From the NCBI GenBank assembly GCA_016290325.1, contig JAEETL010000009.1, positions 23,644-87,643 of the forward strand: 64,000 bases of DNA, written 5' to 3'. A program made the translations under genes and the position numbers. Below are positions 52,398 through 61,972 of the stretch, piece by piece (position 1 is the first letter of the stretch; the number at the start of each line of letters is the position of its first letter). The notes under the pieces were generated by a model. It made no database searches. It was not told the origin of the DNA and saw only the letters and a program-made list of their open reading frames with translations. This stretch comes from Muribaculaceae bacterium (GTDB lineage Bacteria; Bacteroidota; Bacteroidia; Bacteroidales; Muribaculaceae).

Positions 52398-53360
52398 ATG
52401 GAAAAGGCATTGAAATACTTTGGAGTATGGCTTCTTATCCAGATTGTGGTAGCTTTAGTTTTGATTATTCCCGCAGCGATTATCATGTTAGCTCTAGGAT
52501 CGGCTTTGGATTTTGGATATGATGTCGGTTTAACCTGGTTTATAGCCATCTGCTTGTTTATAATTGATTTGGTGGTCTTTTATGTGTTTTGGAAACGCAG
52601 GTACACCAATCTGAGTTTCTTATGGAATGAGAAGGCCAAGCGGCTCTATTTCTGGGTTGTAATTGCGAGTATAGGTTATATCATGGCCGATTGGCATTTG
52701 TCGGAATTGCTGCCTTTTGCCGATTGGGAAAGTGAAGATCTGGAGACCTTGAGTCGGCTGGCAACCAATCCGATTGGATTAATCACGGCGTCTTTTGTAG
52801 CTCCTGTAGTGGAAGAAATGGTTTTTCGTGGTGCTATTTTGCGCGCGTTGCTGCAGAAAAAATGGAATCCATGGATTGCCATCTTCATTTCGGCGGCAAT
52901 CTTCGGCATCATTCACATGAATCTCACCCAGGGCGTATCGGCATTTGTCGTGGGCATCTTCATGGGTTGGCTCTTTTACCGCACACGAAGCATTTGGCCT
53001 GGAGTCATCCTTCACATGATGAATAACACCATATCATGTGTGTGGAACTCTTTTCCAGAAAACACCTTCTCATCAATCCCGTTATCACCCACGGGATATC
53101 TCCTTCTGTTCGTCCCTGTAGGACTCTTCTTGCTGGTGATTGGAATTCAGAAGATTAACCTTATGGCCGATAGCGTCGATTTGTCGATACCTTTCCTGGA
53201 CCGTGATGACATAAAAGCCTTGCAGTATGCTCAAGCCACCCAGAGTTATTATATGCCGCCCGCAGATGCTCCTGTTGTTGTGGGAACTCCTATTGAACCA
53301 ATTGATCCAATAGAGGATGCAATGACTGACGACACGCCGACCGAGCAAAACTTTCAATAA
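52398..53360 (+). CDS. CPBP family intramembrane glutamic endopeptidase
   Basis: The 320-residue protein has about seven to eight membrane helices and the ABI/CPBP motifs: VEEMVFRGAILRAL (EEX3R), FGIIHMNLTQG (FX3H) and HMMNNT. The C-terminal ~50 residues are an acidic Pro-rich tail. CPBP proteins include CAAX-type processing proteases; bacterial substrates are mostly unknown. It ends 76 bases before the convergent EF-G2 gene with a shared terminator. Confidence 0.87.
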   Translation: MEKALKYFGVWLLIQIVVALVLIIPAAIIMLALGSALDFGYDVGLTWFIAICLFIIDLVVFYVFWKRRYTNLSFLWNEKAKRLYFWVVIASIGYIMADWHLSELLPFADWESEDLETLSRLATNPIGLITASFVAPVVEEMVFRGAILRALLQKKWNPWIAIFISAAIFGIIHMNLTQGVSAFVVGIFMGWLFYRTRSIWPGVILHMMNNTISCVWNSFPENTFSSIPLSPTGYLLLFVPVGLFLLVIGIQKINLMADSVDLSIPFLDRDDIKALQYAQATQSYYMPPADAPVVVGTPIEPIDPIEDAMTDDTPTEQNFQ

Positions 53361-53377
53361 ACGTGGATTGAAAAATG

Positions 53378-53411
53378 AATAATGGGCGCCCCGCAAGGGG
53401 TGCCCATTATT
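53378..53411. terminator. Bidirectional terminator between the CPBP and EF-G2 genes
   Basis: AATAATGGGCGCCCC (53378-53392), a GCAA tetraloop, and GGGGTGCCCATTATT (53397-53411) form a 15-bp stem with one wobble. A/T-rich flanks on both sides allow termination from both directions. Confidence 0.85.
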
Positions 53412-53436
53412 ATATAATGTGGAAGACAGTCGGGGA

Positions 53437-55596
53437 TTAATCCTCGTCCTGCTTGCTCTCCTCGTACTCCTTGAGCAGCTGAGCCTGCACGTCGGCGGGC
53501 ACGAGCTCATAGCTCGAGAACTTCATGTTGAACGAAGCACGGCCACCCGAGATAGAGCTCAGGGCGGTGCTGTAGTTCGACATCTCCTTCAAGGGGATTC
53601 GAGCCTTAACGCGCTCCATGCCATTGGCGCTCGACATGTCCATCATGATGCCGCGGCGGCCCTGCAGGTCGCTCTGAACACCACCCATGCAGTCGCCGGG
53701 CAACAAGATCTCGACGTCATAGACGGGCTCGAGAACCTTGGGGTTAGCATCGCGGAAGGCGGTAGAGAAAGCGTTACGTGCAGCGAGACGGAACGAGATT
53801 TCGTTACTGTCAACCGGGTGCATCTTACCATCGTAGATGCAGACGCGAACGTCACGAGCATAGCTACCGGTCAAGGGACCCTGCTCCATGCGGTCCATGA
53901 TACCCTTGACGATGGCGGGGATGAAGCGTGCATCGATGGCACCACCAACGATACAGTTATAGACAACCAGCATACCGCCCCATTCCATGGGGATTTCCTG
54001 CTTGTCCTTGATGTTCATCTTGTACTCCTGGTTGCCGAACTTGTAGGTGTCGGGTTCGGGCATGCCCTCGCGGTAGGGCTCCACAATCAGGTGAACCTCA
54101 CCGAACTGGCCGCTACCACCAGACTGCTTCTTGTGACGATAGTCGGCACGGGCAGCCTTGGTAATGGTCTCGCGGTAGGGGATGCGGGGCTCCTGATACT
54201 CGATCTGGATCTTGTCGTTGTTCTCGATGTTCCACTTGAGGGTGCGCAGGTGGAATTCGCCCTGACCTGAAACGATGGTCTGGCGCAACTCCTTGCTCTG
54301 CTCGATCAACAGCGTGGGATCCTCCTCGTGCATGCGGTTGAGGACGGCACCCAGCTTCTCGGTCTCGCTCTCGTTCAGGGCGCGGATGGCACGCTGATAC
54401 TTGGGAGCGGGATAGGGGATGAAGTCAAAGATGTGCTCGCAGCCCTTCTCGTTGAGGGTGTTGCCGCAGCGCACGTCTTTCAGCTTCACAGCAGCACCGA
54501 TGTCACCGGCGTGGATCTCGTCGATAGCGGTCTTGTTCTGTCCGCAAACGACGTTGATCTGAGCCAGACGCTCCTTGCTGCCACGGTTCATGTTGGTCAG
54601 GTCAGCACCAGCCTTGAGGGTGCCGCTCATTACCTTGAAGTAGGAAACCTCACCGATGTGGCTCTCTACCGAAGTCTTGAAGAAGAAGACGCTCACGGGG
54701 CCGTTCTCGTCAGCGGGAACCTCGTCGCCGTTGGTGTTCTTGGGAGCGGGCATCTCGGTCACGTCGGGAACGATGATGCTCATGATCTCGAGCATGCGGT
54801 CGGTGCCGATGTTCTTCTCAGCGCTCACGAGCACGATGGGGAAGATGCTGCGGTCCACCATACCCAGGCGGATACCCTTGATGGTCTCTTCCTCGGTCAG
54901 GTTCATCTCGTCGAGGAACTTCATCATCAGCTCCTCGTCGTTCTCGGCAGCGAGCTCGAGCAGTGCCATGCGGTACTCCTCGGCCTTGTCGGCGTGTGCG
55001 CCGTCGATGTCGCTGACGGTAGCCTTGCCGCCGTCCTTGGGCCAGGTGTACTGCTTCATGGCCAGCACGTCCACCACGCTGTTGAAGCCGGGGCCTGCAT
55101 TCACGGGGAACTGGAGGGCAACAACCTTGTTGCCGTAGGTCTCACGCAGCTGGTTATATACGTTGTCAAAGTCGCACTTCTCGTCCTCGAGGCGGTTGAT
55201 GACAAACATCAGGGGCTTGCCAATGCGCTCAACGGTGCGGAAGTTGTTCTGGGTACCTACCTCGACACCATTGCGGCCGTCAACGACCAGAGCAGCAGTG
55301 TCGGTCACGCTCAGTGCGGTCACGGCATTGCCCACGAAGTCGTCACTACCCGGGCAGTCAAAGAAGTTGAGCTTCTTGCCGTTCTTCTCGGCGAAGAAAA
55401 CGGTAGAGGAAACAGAGTAACCATACTCTTTCTCAACGGGGGTGTTGTCGCTCACGGTGTTGCCGCCATCGACGGTGCCCCTGCGGCTGATTGCGCCGCC
55501 CTCAAGGAGGATAGACTCGGTGAGAGTGGTCTTACCAGCGCCCTTGCCACCGACGAGAGAGATGTTCTTGATCTCGTTTGTTTTGTAAACCTTCAT
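53437..55596 (-). CDS. EF-G paralogue with degenerate GTPase motifs (EF-G2-like)
   Basis: The 719-residue protein keeps the five-domain EF-G order. The G1 loop is preserved (GGKGAGKTT, 16-24), but G3 reads DCPGSDDF (80-87) instead of DTPGHVDF, so the catalytic His is replaced by Ser84, and G4 reads NRLE (134-137) instead of NKMD. Domain IV (KNTIHAGDIGAAVKL-like region and the tip) and domain V (YELVPADVQAQLLKEYEE) are recognisable. Bacteroides EF-G2, described as a GTPase-deficient translocase used under carbon starvation, has this character; assignment to that orthologue group is inference. A canonical fusA should lie elsewhere in the genome. It is a single gene with its own divergent promoter. 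Confidence 0.85.
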   Translation of the reverse strand: MKVYKTNEIKNISLVGGKGAGKTTLTESILLEGGAISRRGTVDGGNTVSDNTPVEKEYGYSVSSTVFFAEKNGKKLNFFDCPGSDDFVGNAVTALSVTDTAALVVDGRNGVEVGTQNNFRTVERIGKPLMFVINRLEDEKCDFDNVYNQLRETYGNKVVALQFPVNAGPGFNSVVDVLAMKQYTWPKDGGKATVSDIDGAHADKAEEYRMALLELAAENDEELMMKFLDEMNLTEEETIKGIRLGMVDRSIFPIVLVSAEKNIGTDRMLEIMSIIVPDVTEMPAPKNTNGDEVPADENGPVSVFFFKTSVESHIGEVSYFKVMSGTLKAGADLTNMNRGSKERLAQINVVCGQNKTAIDEIHAGDIGAAVKLKDVRCGNTLNEKGCEHIFDFIPYPAPKYQRAIRALNESETEKLGAVLNRMHEEDPTLLIEQSKELRQTIVSGQGEFHLRTLKWNIENNDKIQIEYQEPRIPYRETITKAARADYRHKKQSGGSGQFGEVHLIVEPYREGMPEPDTYKFGNQEYKMNIKDKQEIPMEWGGMLVVYNCIVGGAIDARFIPAIVKGIMDRMEQGPLTGSYARDVRVCIYDGKMHPVDSNEISFRLAARNAFSTAFRDANPKVLEPVYDVEILLPGDCMGGVQSDLQGRRGIMMDMSSANGMERVKARIPLKEMSNYSTALSSISGGRASFNMKFSSYELVPADVQAQLLKEYEESKQDED

Positions 55597-55657
55597 TAGT
55601 GTTGTTGTTAAATGGTTGTTATATAGTGAATTGATATTTTGTTTGCTAAACGGCCTG

Positions 55658-55688
55658 CAAAATTAGTCATTTTTGCGCTGAATCACAA
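55658..55688 (-). promoter_or_regulatory. Promoter of the EF-G2-like gene
   Basis: On the minus strand TTG (55688-55686), 20 bases and TAATTTTG (55665-55658). The -7 region is the exact inverted copy (19 bp) of that of hemW at 55719-55737. Confidence 0.65.
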
Positions 55689-55728
55689 CATTATTAAAAA
55701 GAAAATTTTCAACAAGGCCAAAAATGAC

Positions 55729-55736
55729 TAATTTTG
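55729..55736 (+). promoter_or_regulatory. -7 box of hemW with a leaderless mini-ORF
   Basis: TAATTTTG is followed after CACC by ATGAATAACGTGACTTGA (55741-55758), a five-codon ORF whose stop lies one base before the hemW ATG at 55760. Confidence 0.6.
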
Positions 55737-55759
55737 CACCATGAATAACGTGACTTGAG

Positions 55760-56896
55760 ATGGCAGGAGTGTATGTCCATATCCCCTTTTGCGCAAGCCG
55801 CTGCAGCTACTGCGACTTTTTTTCCACGCTGGAATTGAAGGACGCGGGCGCGCCTTATGTCGAGGCGGTTGTGGCCGAGGCCGCGCTGCGCAACCCGGAA
55901 TTGCGCGGCGAGCAGTTACGCACCCTGTATCTGGGTGGCGGCACGCCGTCGCAGCTGCCGTTGCCGCTGCTGGAACGGCTGGTTAAGGGACTGAACGAAT
56001 CATTAAACCTGTCTGACGTCGAGGAGTTCACCATCGAGGCCAACCCCGACGATGTGACGGCCGAATGGTGTGCGGCGTTGCGTCCGCTAGGCGTGAACCG
56101 CGTGAGCATGGGCGTGCAGTCGTTCGAGGACCCCATCCTGCGGGCCATCGGGCGCCGTCACAATGCTCGTCAGGTCACCCAGGCGATGGAGAACCTGCAT
56201 GCGGCAGGCATCACCAACGTCAGCATCGATCTCATCTACGGCTTGCCGGGGCAGACGCTCGACTCGTGGATCCGCACCGTCGAGCAGGCCATCGCTTTAA
56301 GCCCTCAACACGTCTCGGCCTATGGGCTGACCTATGAGGAGGGCACGCGATTGTGGCGGCAGCGCGAGCGGGGCGAGGTGAGCGAGGTGCCCGAGGAGGA
56401 TTGCATCGAAATGTATAAAGTGCTCGTAAAGATGCTGCAAAATGCTGGTTTTGAGCACTATGAAATTTCTAATTTTGCCCTTCCAGGCTACCATTCCCGC
56501 CACAATTCCTCGTATTGGGACGAGACGCCCTATCTGGGCCTGGGGGCCGCCGCGCACAGCTACGATGGCAACGCCCGTCGCAGCAATCCCTGTGACCTGC
56601 ATCAGTATGTTGCCAGTATCAATGCCGGTTGTCCAGCCTATGAAGAAGAAGAGATGACGCGCTGGGAACGCTACGACGAGCGGGTGATGCTCGGCCTGAG
56701 GACGGCGCGCGGTGTCGATGCAGGGCGCTTGCGTGAGGACTTCGGCGACGAGGCGTGGAATCATTTCTCTCGCGAGGTGCAGCGCCATCTTGAGGCCGGC
56801 AACGTCAGGCAGGACGACGGGTCGCGCTATGTGCTCACTGCCGACGGCATCTTGCTGAGTGACAGCGTGATTCGTGACCTGATGTGGGACGGATGA
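55760..56896 (+). CDS. hemW: Radical SAM heme chaperone HemW
   Basis: The 378-residue protein has the CX3CX2C motif in HIPFCASRCSYCDFF (C11, C15, C18), TLYLGGGTPSQLP, VSMGVQSFEDPILRAIGRRH, SIDLIYGLPGQTLDSW and YEISNFALPGYHSRHNSSYW, and ends in the HemW C-terminal domain. It lacks the fourth Cys (CX2CXC) of true HemN, which marks HemW, a heme-binding chaperone for respiratory enzymes. G+C is higher than in neighbouring genes. It has a strong divergent promoter shared with the EF-G2-like gene. Confidence 0.9.
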   Translation: MAGVYVHIPFCASRCSYCDFFSTLELKDAGAPYVEAVVAEAALRNPELRGEQLRTLYLGGGTPSQLPLPLLERLVKGLNESLNLSDVEEFTIEANPDDVTAEWCAALRPLGVNRVSMGVQSFEDPILRAIGRRHNARQVTQAMENLHAAGITNVSIDLIYGLPGQTLDSWIRTVEQAIALSPQHVSAYGLTYEEGTRLWRQRERGEVSEVPEEDCIEMYKVLVKMLQNAGFEHYEISNFALPGYHSRHNSSYWDETPYLGLGAAAHSYDGNARRSNPCDLHQYVASINAGCPAYEEEEMTRWERYDERVMLGLRTARGVDAGRLREDFGDEAWNHFSREVQRHLEAGNVRQDDGSRYVLTADGILLSDSVIRDLMWDG

Positions 56897-56940
56897 CCGA
56901 AAAAGGCCGCTGTGGTCTTGCCCACAAGGAATATTTGTAC

Positions 56941-56948
56941 TATTTTTG
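56941..56948 (+). promoter_or_regulatory. -7 box of the GT-C glycosyltransferase gene
   Basis: TATTTTTG matches TAnnTTTG. It overlaps an in-frame TTG at 56946, which excludes that codon as the start and supports ATG 56973 or 56991. Confidence 0.5.
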
Positions 56949-56972
56949 CGCATCGGGGTCAATTCCCGTGTC

Positions 56973-58202
56973 ATGCAATCGATTATCGCAATGAAAACGA
57001 CATCACTGGAGAATAAATGCATCGACGCCATCGACAGGCACCGCCACGTGCTGCTGCTGGCGCTGCTGTTTGTTGTTGGCGTGGCCATCAGGTGGGCGGG
57101 ACGCTACTTCGTGTCCGAGGACATGACCTATTGCCTGATACCGTGGTTCGAAAAGATCCAGGCGGCCGGCGGACTGCCGGCACTTGCCGGTCAGGTGGGC
57201 GATTATGGCCTGCTTTACCAGAGCCTGATTTCGCTGATGACTTATCTGCCCCTGCCGGCTGTGGTGCAGTACAAACTGCTCTCGTCGCTGTTCGATATCC
57301 CGCTGGCGCTCGTGGCTGCCGCTATCTATCGTGACGTGCGCATGGAGAGTTTGTCGGGTGCTCCTGCTGCCGACGTTGTGCGCCGTGTGCGCCTCCAGTC
57401 GTGGCTGGTGGCCGCCGCGGTGTGGCTCTTGCCCACAGTGATGCTCAATTCTTCCTATTGGGGCCAATGCGACTCGCTGTATGCCACTTGCTGCCTGGCT
57501 ACGCTCTACCTGTTGCGCCGCAACACCTTCGTCGGGGCTTTCGTGATGCTGGGCCTGGCGTTTGCCTGCAAGCTGCAGACCGTGTTTATCCTGCCGATTA
57601 TCGGTGTATATTACCTGTTGAGCAAGCGTTTCAGCCTGTTGTGGATACTGCTGTCCGTGGCGGTGATGTGGCTCTCGGGTATCGTGGCGTTTGCCTATGG
57701 ACGCAGCCTGTTGGCACCCATCCTTATCTATACGGGACAGGTGGGCCATTATCAGGAAATGTACATGAGTTTCCCCAGCCTGTGGATGCTCGTGGGCAAT
57801 GACTACTGGTCGATGCGCTGGTTCGCCATCATGCTCACGGTGGCAGCGCTGGCTGTGGGCCTGTGGTACTGCCTGAACCACAAAACCGACCTGTTGGCGC
57901 GTGAGCGCTTCTATGCCGTGGCGGCATGGTTCATGTGGACGATGCTGCTGTTCCTGCCCAGCATGCACGACCGCTACGCTTATCTGCTGGACATCACGCT
58001 GCTGCTGGTGGGCTTCATGAACAGGCGTTTCCTCAAGTATGCCGTCATCACGGCGCTCGTCAGCCTGTATTACTACGGCATTTACCTCTTTGGCGACAAG
58101 GGCAACGGCCACGTTATGGCAGCCATCATCTATCTGGTGACCTATCTGCACTACACGTGGACGCTCGTCAGCAACATCAAGCGTGAAGAAACGTTGAGCT
58201 AA
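56973..58202 (+). CDS. GT-C fold integral membrane glycosyltransferase, uncharacterised
   Basis: About 409 residues with around ten membrane helices. The motif NSSYWGQCDSLYATCCLA (WGQ-D type) and early lumenal-loop acidic pair (FVSEDMTYCLIPWF) match polyprenol-dependent GT-C enzymes (mannosyltransferase/GT87-like). They transfer sugars from lipid-linked donors outside the cytoplasmic membrane, in glycoprotein or glycan assembly. The exact sugar is unknown. ATG 56973 or 56991 are both possible. It follows hemW after 76 bases with its own -7 box. Confidence 0.75.
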   Translation: MQSIIAMKTTSLENKCIDAIDRHRHVLLLALLFVVGVAIRWAGRYFVSEDMTYCLIPWFEKIQAAGGLPALAGQVGDYGLLYQSLISLMTYLPLPAVVQYKLLSSLFDIPLALVAAAIYRDVRMESLSGAPAADVVRRVRLQSWLVAAAVWLLPTVMLNSSYWGQCDSLYATCCLATLYLLRRNTFVGAFVMLGLAFACKLQTVFILPIIGVYYLLSKRFSLLWILLSVAVMWLSGIVAFAYGRSLLAPILIYTGQVGHYQEMYMSFPSLWMLVGNDYWSMRWFAIMLTVAALAVGLWYCLNHKTDLLARERFYAVAAWFMWTMLLFLPSMHDRYAYLLDITLLLVGFMNRRFLKYAVITALVSLYYYGIYLFGDKGNGHVMAAIIYLVTYLHYTWTLVSNIKREETLS

Positions 58203-58227
58203 TGTGTGTCCAATGAAATCTGCCTGA

Positions 58228-58247
58228 AGACGCAAGATTTTGCGTCT
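58228..58247. repeat. Short palindrome with arms AGACGCAA / TTGCGTCT
   Basis: AGACGCAA (58228-58235), GATT, TTGCGTCT (58240-58247), an 8-bp perfect stem, lying between convergent genes. It may act as a terminator; similar palindromes are dispersed in many Bacteroidetes genomes to my recollection. Confidence 0.55.
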
Positions 58248-58255
58248 CTACTCAT

Positions 58256-58825
58256 TCAGTTGTTTTCTTGGAATTCTTCCAGCACATCGCGCAGGAGTGC
58301 GGTGAGCGGGGGGTGTGCCTGTGCGGCTTCGGCCTCGACGATGGCTTTCAGTGCGGGTGTGGCTTGCGTTTTGCCCGTCAGCAACAGGTTGAGCAACAGG
58401 CGGTAGCCGGTGTATTTAAGCATGGTCTGGTCTTGGGCGATGAGTTGGCGGAACAGGGTATCGGCCTCTGGCAGGTTGCGCAGCAGTTTGTGGCACAGGT
58501 TGTCGGCAATTTCGACGGTCTCAACGCTCTGGCACCACTGCATGGCGGTCTCGAGTGACATCAGCGTGGCAGGGTAGAGCATGGGCGCTGCCAGGCGGCA
58601 CTCGCGCGAGTTGGTGTCGGCCCACAGCTCCTGGGCCAGGGCCTGCAGTTGTGCCTCGTCCCCGAGGGCCTCGCGGGTGCGTTGGGCAATGGCCGTCACG
58701 TCAACCAGCAGGCAGCCCATGATTATGGAGTGCGGGTCGCCCGCGCGGCGCAGTTTGTCGGCGATGATGCCGTTGCGGTAAGCAAAAAACTCTTTCCTGA
58801 TTTCCCTTGCTGTGTTATTGTCCAT
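58256..58825 (-). CDS. HEAT-like helical protein, possibly DNA-alkylation-repair (AlkD-like)
   Basis: The 189-residue protein is all-helical with short repeats (ELWADTNSRECRLAAPMLYP, IADNLCHKLLRNLP, DQTMLKYTGYRLLLNLLLTG) resembling the HEAT repeats of AlkD-family DNA glycosylases or their non-catalytic relatives. It lies directly downstream of uvrA on the same strand, which would suit a repair role, but no catalytic residues could be confirmed. TTG 58837 upstream is a weaker start. Confidence 0.55.
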   Translation of the reverse strand: MDNNTAREIRKEFFAYRNGIIADKLRRAGDPHSIIMGCLLVDVTAIAQRTREALGDEAQLQALAQELWADTNSRECRLAAPMLYPATLMSLETAMQWCQSVETVEIADNLCHKLLRNLPEADTLFRQLIAQDQTMLKYTGYRLLLNLLLTGKTQATPALKAIVEAEAAQAHPPLTALLRDVLEEFQENN

Positions 58826-58867
58826 TATTGTATTCAAAATTTGGTGTCTTGGCGTGAGACGAGGTCG

Positions 58868-61669
58868 TTATTTCAGTTTTTCGGCCAGGAACTGTGCCGT
58901 GTAGCTCTCTTTGCACTTGGCGACCTCCTCGGGAGTGCCGGCCACGATGATGTTGCCGCCCAGGTCGCCGCCCTCGGGCCCCAGGTCGATGATGTGGTCA
59001 GCGCGCTTGATGACTTCCAGGTTGTGCTCGATGATGACCACCGTGTGGCCGTTGCCGATGAGCTGGTCAAAGGATTTCATCAGCGTGTTGATGTCGTGCA
59101 GGTGCAGGCCGGTGGTGGGTTCGTCAAAGATGAACAGCGTGTTGCCCTGTCGCTCACCGCTCAGGTAATAGGCCAGTTTCACGCGCTGGTTTTCGCCGCC
59201 CGACAGTGTGGATGACGACTGTCCCAGCTTGATGTAACCCAGTCCCACGTCCTGCAGCGGCTTCAGGCGCCGCACGATCTTGTGCTCGTTGTAGGTGCTC
59301 GACTCGTTGAAGAACTCGATGGCCTGGTTCACCGTCATGTCGAGGATGTCGCTGATGGTCTTGTCCCTGAAGGTCACGTCCAGCGCGTTGCGGGAGAAGC
59401 GTTTGCCGTGGCAGGCCTCACACGTGAGGGTGATGTCGGCCATGAACTGCATCTCGATGGTGATGGTGCCCTCGCCCTTGCACTCCTCGCAACGGCCGCC
59501 CGGCGAGTTGAACGAGAAGAAGCTGCCGTTGTAGCCCATCTGCTTGGACAGCTGCTGCTGGGCGAAAAGTTGGCGTATCTCGTCAAAGGCCTTGAGGTAG
59601 GTGGCCGGATTGCTGCGCGAACTCTTGCCGATGGGACCCTGGTCGATGAATTCCACCGCCGACAGCCGGTTCAGGTCGCCGCCGATGCTCTTGTGGCTGC
59701 CGGGCACCTCGGCCGTCTGGTCGTAGTTGCGCGCCAGGGCAGGGTAGAGGATTTTGCCCACGAGGGTCGATTTTCCCGAGCCGCTCACGCCGGTGACCAC
59801 CGTCATCACGCCCAGCGGGAACTTCACGTCGATGTTCTTGAGGTTGTTGTGGGTTGCCCCCTTGACCTCGATATACTGGCTCCACTTGCGGCGATGTTTG
59901 GGCAGCGGGATGGCCAGTTCGCCCGTGAGGTACTTGGCAGTGTAGCTCTCTTGTGCACCCTCGAGCTGGCTGACGGGGCCCTGATAGGTGATGCGGCCGC
60001 CGTTGCGTCCGGCCTCGGGGCCGACGTCGATCAGGTAGTCGGCACTGCGGATGATGTCCTCGTCATGCTCGACCACGACCACCGTGTTGCCCAGCTGCTG
60101 CAGCATGCGCAGCACGTGTATCAGCCGATGGGTGTCGCGCGGGTGCAGGCCGATGGAGGGCTCGTCCAGGATATAGACCGAGCCGACCAGCGAGCTGCCC
60201 AGGGCCGTGGCCAGGTTGATGCGCTGGCTCTCGCCGCCCGACAGGGTTGCCGATAGGCGGTCGAGCGTCAGGTAGCCCACGCCTACGTTGCACAGGTACT
60301 CCAGGCGGGTATTGATCTCGGTCAACAGCCGCTTGGCAATCGTCGCGTCGGTCTCGTCGAGGCTCAGTTCCCCGAACCACTGCTTCAGCTCTTTGACGGG
60401 CATGCGCACGAGCTCGCTGATGGTCTTGCCGCCCACCTTGACGTAGCCTGCTTGGGGCTTCAGGCGGGTGCCGTGGCAGTCGGGGCACACCGTCTTGCCG
60501 CGGTAGCGTGCCAGCAGCACGCGGAACTGGATGGCATAGGACTTGCTCTTGACCCACTCAAAGAAGCCGTCGATGCCCGGCCAACGGCCGTCATCGGAGC
60601 CGTGCCACAGCAGGTCGAGCTGCTCCTGGTTGAGCTCGTGATAGGGCTTGTGGATGGGAAAATCGTGACTCGAGGCGATGTGGATAAACTCTTTTTTCCA
60701 CTCTCCCATGACCTGTCCGCGCCAGCACATCACTGCGTCGTCATAGACCGAGCGGCTGCGGTCGGGCACCACCAGGCTCTCGTCGATGCCGATGACGCTG
60801 CCAAAGCCCTCGCACGTGGGGCATGCCCCCAGCGGGTTGTTGAAGTTGAACATCAGGTCGCTGGGTTCCTCAAACGTCATCCCGTCCAGTTCAAAGCGTT
60901 TGGAGAAGCGGTGCTCCACCGTCGAGCCGTCCTGTTGCCACACCACGACGATGCACTCGTCCTTGCCCTCGTAGAAAGCCGTCTGCAGCGAGTCCAGCAG
61001 GCGCATTTCGTCGTCGCGGCTGTGTGTTACCGCCAGGCGGTCGATGAGCAGGCGGTAGTCGGCGGCATCGAGTTCGCCGTCGGTCGCCATGACCTGGGCA
61101 ATGTCCACAAAGCGGCCGTCGCGGGTCATCAGCCTGGAGTAGCCGCCCTTGGTCAGGATGTCGAGTTGGGTGCGCAGGTCGCGCCCCTCGGGCACGATGA
61201 CCTCGGTCAACAGCGCCAGGCGGGTGCCGTCGGGGTAGGTGTTGATGGTGTCGATGACGTCGTTGGCGGTGTGCTTTTTCACCAAGTTTCCCGACACGGG
61301 CGAGAACGTCTTGCCCACGCGGGCGAACAGCAGGCGCAGGTAGTCATAGATCTCGGTGCTCGTGCCCACGGTGCTGCGCGAGTTGCGCGTCACGGTGCGC
61401 TGCTCCACGGCAATGGCAGGCGGCAGGCCGTAGATGAAGTCGCAGTCGGGTTTGCTCAGGCGCCCCATGAACTGGCGTGCATAGGACGACAGACTCTCGA
61501 CATAGCGGCGCTGCCCCTCGGCATACAGCGTATCGAAGGCCAGCGACGACTTGCCGCTGCCCGACAGGCCCGTCACCACGACGAACTTGCCGCGCGGTAT
61601 CGTCACGTCAACGTTCTTCAGGTTGTTGACGCGGGCCCCCTTGATGATGATGTCGCCTCCAGTAGCCAT
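58868..61669 (-). CDS. uvrA: UvrABC excinuclease subunit A
   Basis: From ATG 61669 the protein has 933 residues: Walker A GLSGSGKS (34-41), [20 protein letters not shown], the first zinc knuckle (CPTCEGFG) and CPDCHGTRL, signature [12 protein letters not shown], second Walker [19 protein letters not shown] and CEACHGKRF zinc motif, and [12 protein letters not shown]. UvrA dimers scan DNA for lesions and load UvrB. The longer frame to 61756 is rejected because a -7 promoter box lies inside it. Confidence 0.96.
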   Translation of the reverse strand: MATGGDIIIKGARVNNLKNVDVTIPRGKFVVVTGLSGSGKSSLAFDTLYAEGQRRYVESLSSYARQFMGRLSKPDCDFIYGLPPAIAVEQRTVTRNSRSTVGTSTEIYDYLRLLFARVGKTFSPVSGNLVKKHTANDVIDTINTYPDGTRLALLTEVIVPEGRDLRTQLDILTKGGYSRLMTRDGRFVDIAQVMATDGELDAADYRLLIDRLAVTHSRDDEMRLLDSLQTAFYEGKDECIVVVWQQDGSTVEHRFSKRFELDGMTFEEPSDLMFNFNNPLGACPTCEGFGSVIGIDESLVVPDRSRSVYDDAVMCWRGQVMGEWKKEFIHIASSHDFPIHKPYHELNQEQLDLLWHGSDDGRWPGIDGFFEWVKSKSYAIQFRVLLARYRGKTVCPDCHGTRLKPQAGYVKVGGKTISELVRMPVKELKQWFGELSLDETDATIAKRLLTEINTRLEYLCNVGVGYLTLDRLSATLSGGESQRINLATALGSSLVGSVYILDEPSIGLHPRDTHRLIHVLRMLQQLGNTVVVVEHDEDIIRSADYLIDVGPEAGRNGGRITYQGPVSQLEGAQESYTAKYLTGELAIPLPKHRRKWSQYIEVKGATHNNLKNIDVKFPLGVMTVVTGVSGSGKSTLVGKILYPALARNYDQTAEVPGSHKSIGGDLNRLSAVEFIDQGPIGKSSRSNPATYLKAFDEIRQLFAQQQLSKQMGYNGSFFSFNSPGGRCEECKGEGTITIEMQFMADITLTCEACHGKRFSRNALDVTFRDKTISDILDMTVNQAIEFFNESSTYNEHKIVRRLKPLQDVGLGYIKLGQSSSTLSGGENQRVKLAYYLSGERQGNTLFIFDEPTTGLHLHDINTLMKSFDQLIGNGHTVVIIEHNLEVIKRADHIIDLGPEGGDLGGNIIVAGTPEEVAKCKESYTAQFLAEKLK

Positions 61670-61688
61670 TCTAGAAAATTCGAGCCCG

Positions 61689-61720
61689 CAAAGGTACGAC
61701 TTTTTCATGAGAAAACCAAA
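61689..61720 (-). promoter_or_regulatory. Promoter of uvrA
   Basis: On the minus strand TTTG (61720-61717), 20 bases and TACCTTTG (61696-61689). The expected leader is only about 15 nt. Confidence 0.65.
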
Positions 61721-61752
61721 TGCCTCAATCTTTGGTTTATAGTCATTAGTTG

Positions 61753-61903
61753 GCATCCGCGCTCTGTTGCCTCACGCTAAGGCGCGAAGCCGCGAAGCTT
61801 TTCAAACAACTTAAACAAATTACGGGTTAAACAACAAATACAACTTTTTTTTGGCTTCCGCACTGTTGGGCCTCACGCTAAGTCGCTAAGCCGCTAAGCT
61901 TTG
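61753..61903. repeat. Two direct copies of a CCTCACGCTAAG-type element
   Basis: Copy 1 (61753-61803) and copy 2 (61854-61903) share GGCATCCGCG/GGCTTCCGCA, GCCTCACGCTAAG, then short tandem units GCGAAGCC or GCTAAGCC ending in GCTTT. A third copy lies inverted at 62369-62407. Confidence 0.75.
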
Positions 61904-61972
61904 ATGTTATTGCTCGCAAAAAATTGAACAAAATGATTATTTGCCACGCAGTGGATATCGCCACACACACGT

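Noticed and set aside
54328..55599. Plus-strand ORF of 423 codons opposite the EF-G2-like gene
   Set aside because: It is a complementary-frame shadow of a well-supported EF-G gene; the translation is Val/Leu/Ala/His-rich without any domain.
57003..58235. Minus-strand ORF of 410 codons opposite the GT-C gene
   Set aside because: Shadow of a membrane protein gene; the product is His/Gln/Arg-rich and has no family resemblance.
61670..61756. N-terminal extension of uvrA
   Set aside because: It contains a full -33/-7 promoter; UvrA homologues start near the MATGG position.
60452..61780. Plus-strand ORF of 442 codons opposite uvrA
   Set aside because: Shadow of uvrA in a GC-rich gene; no domain and it crosses the uvrA promoter.
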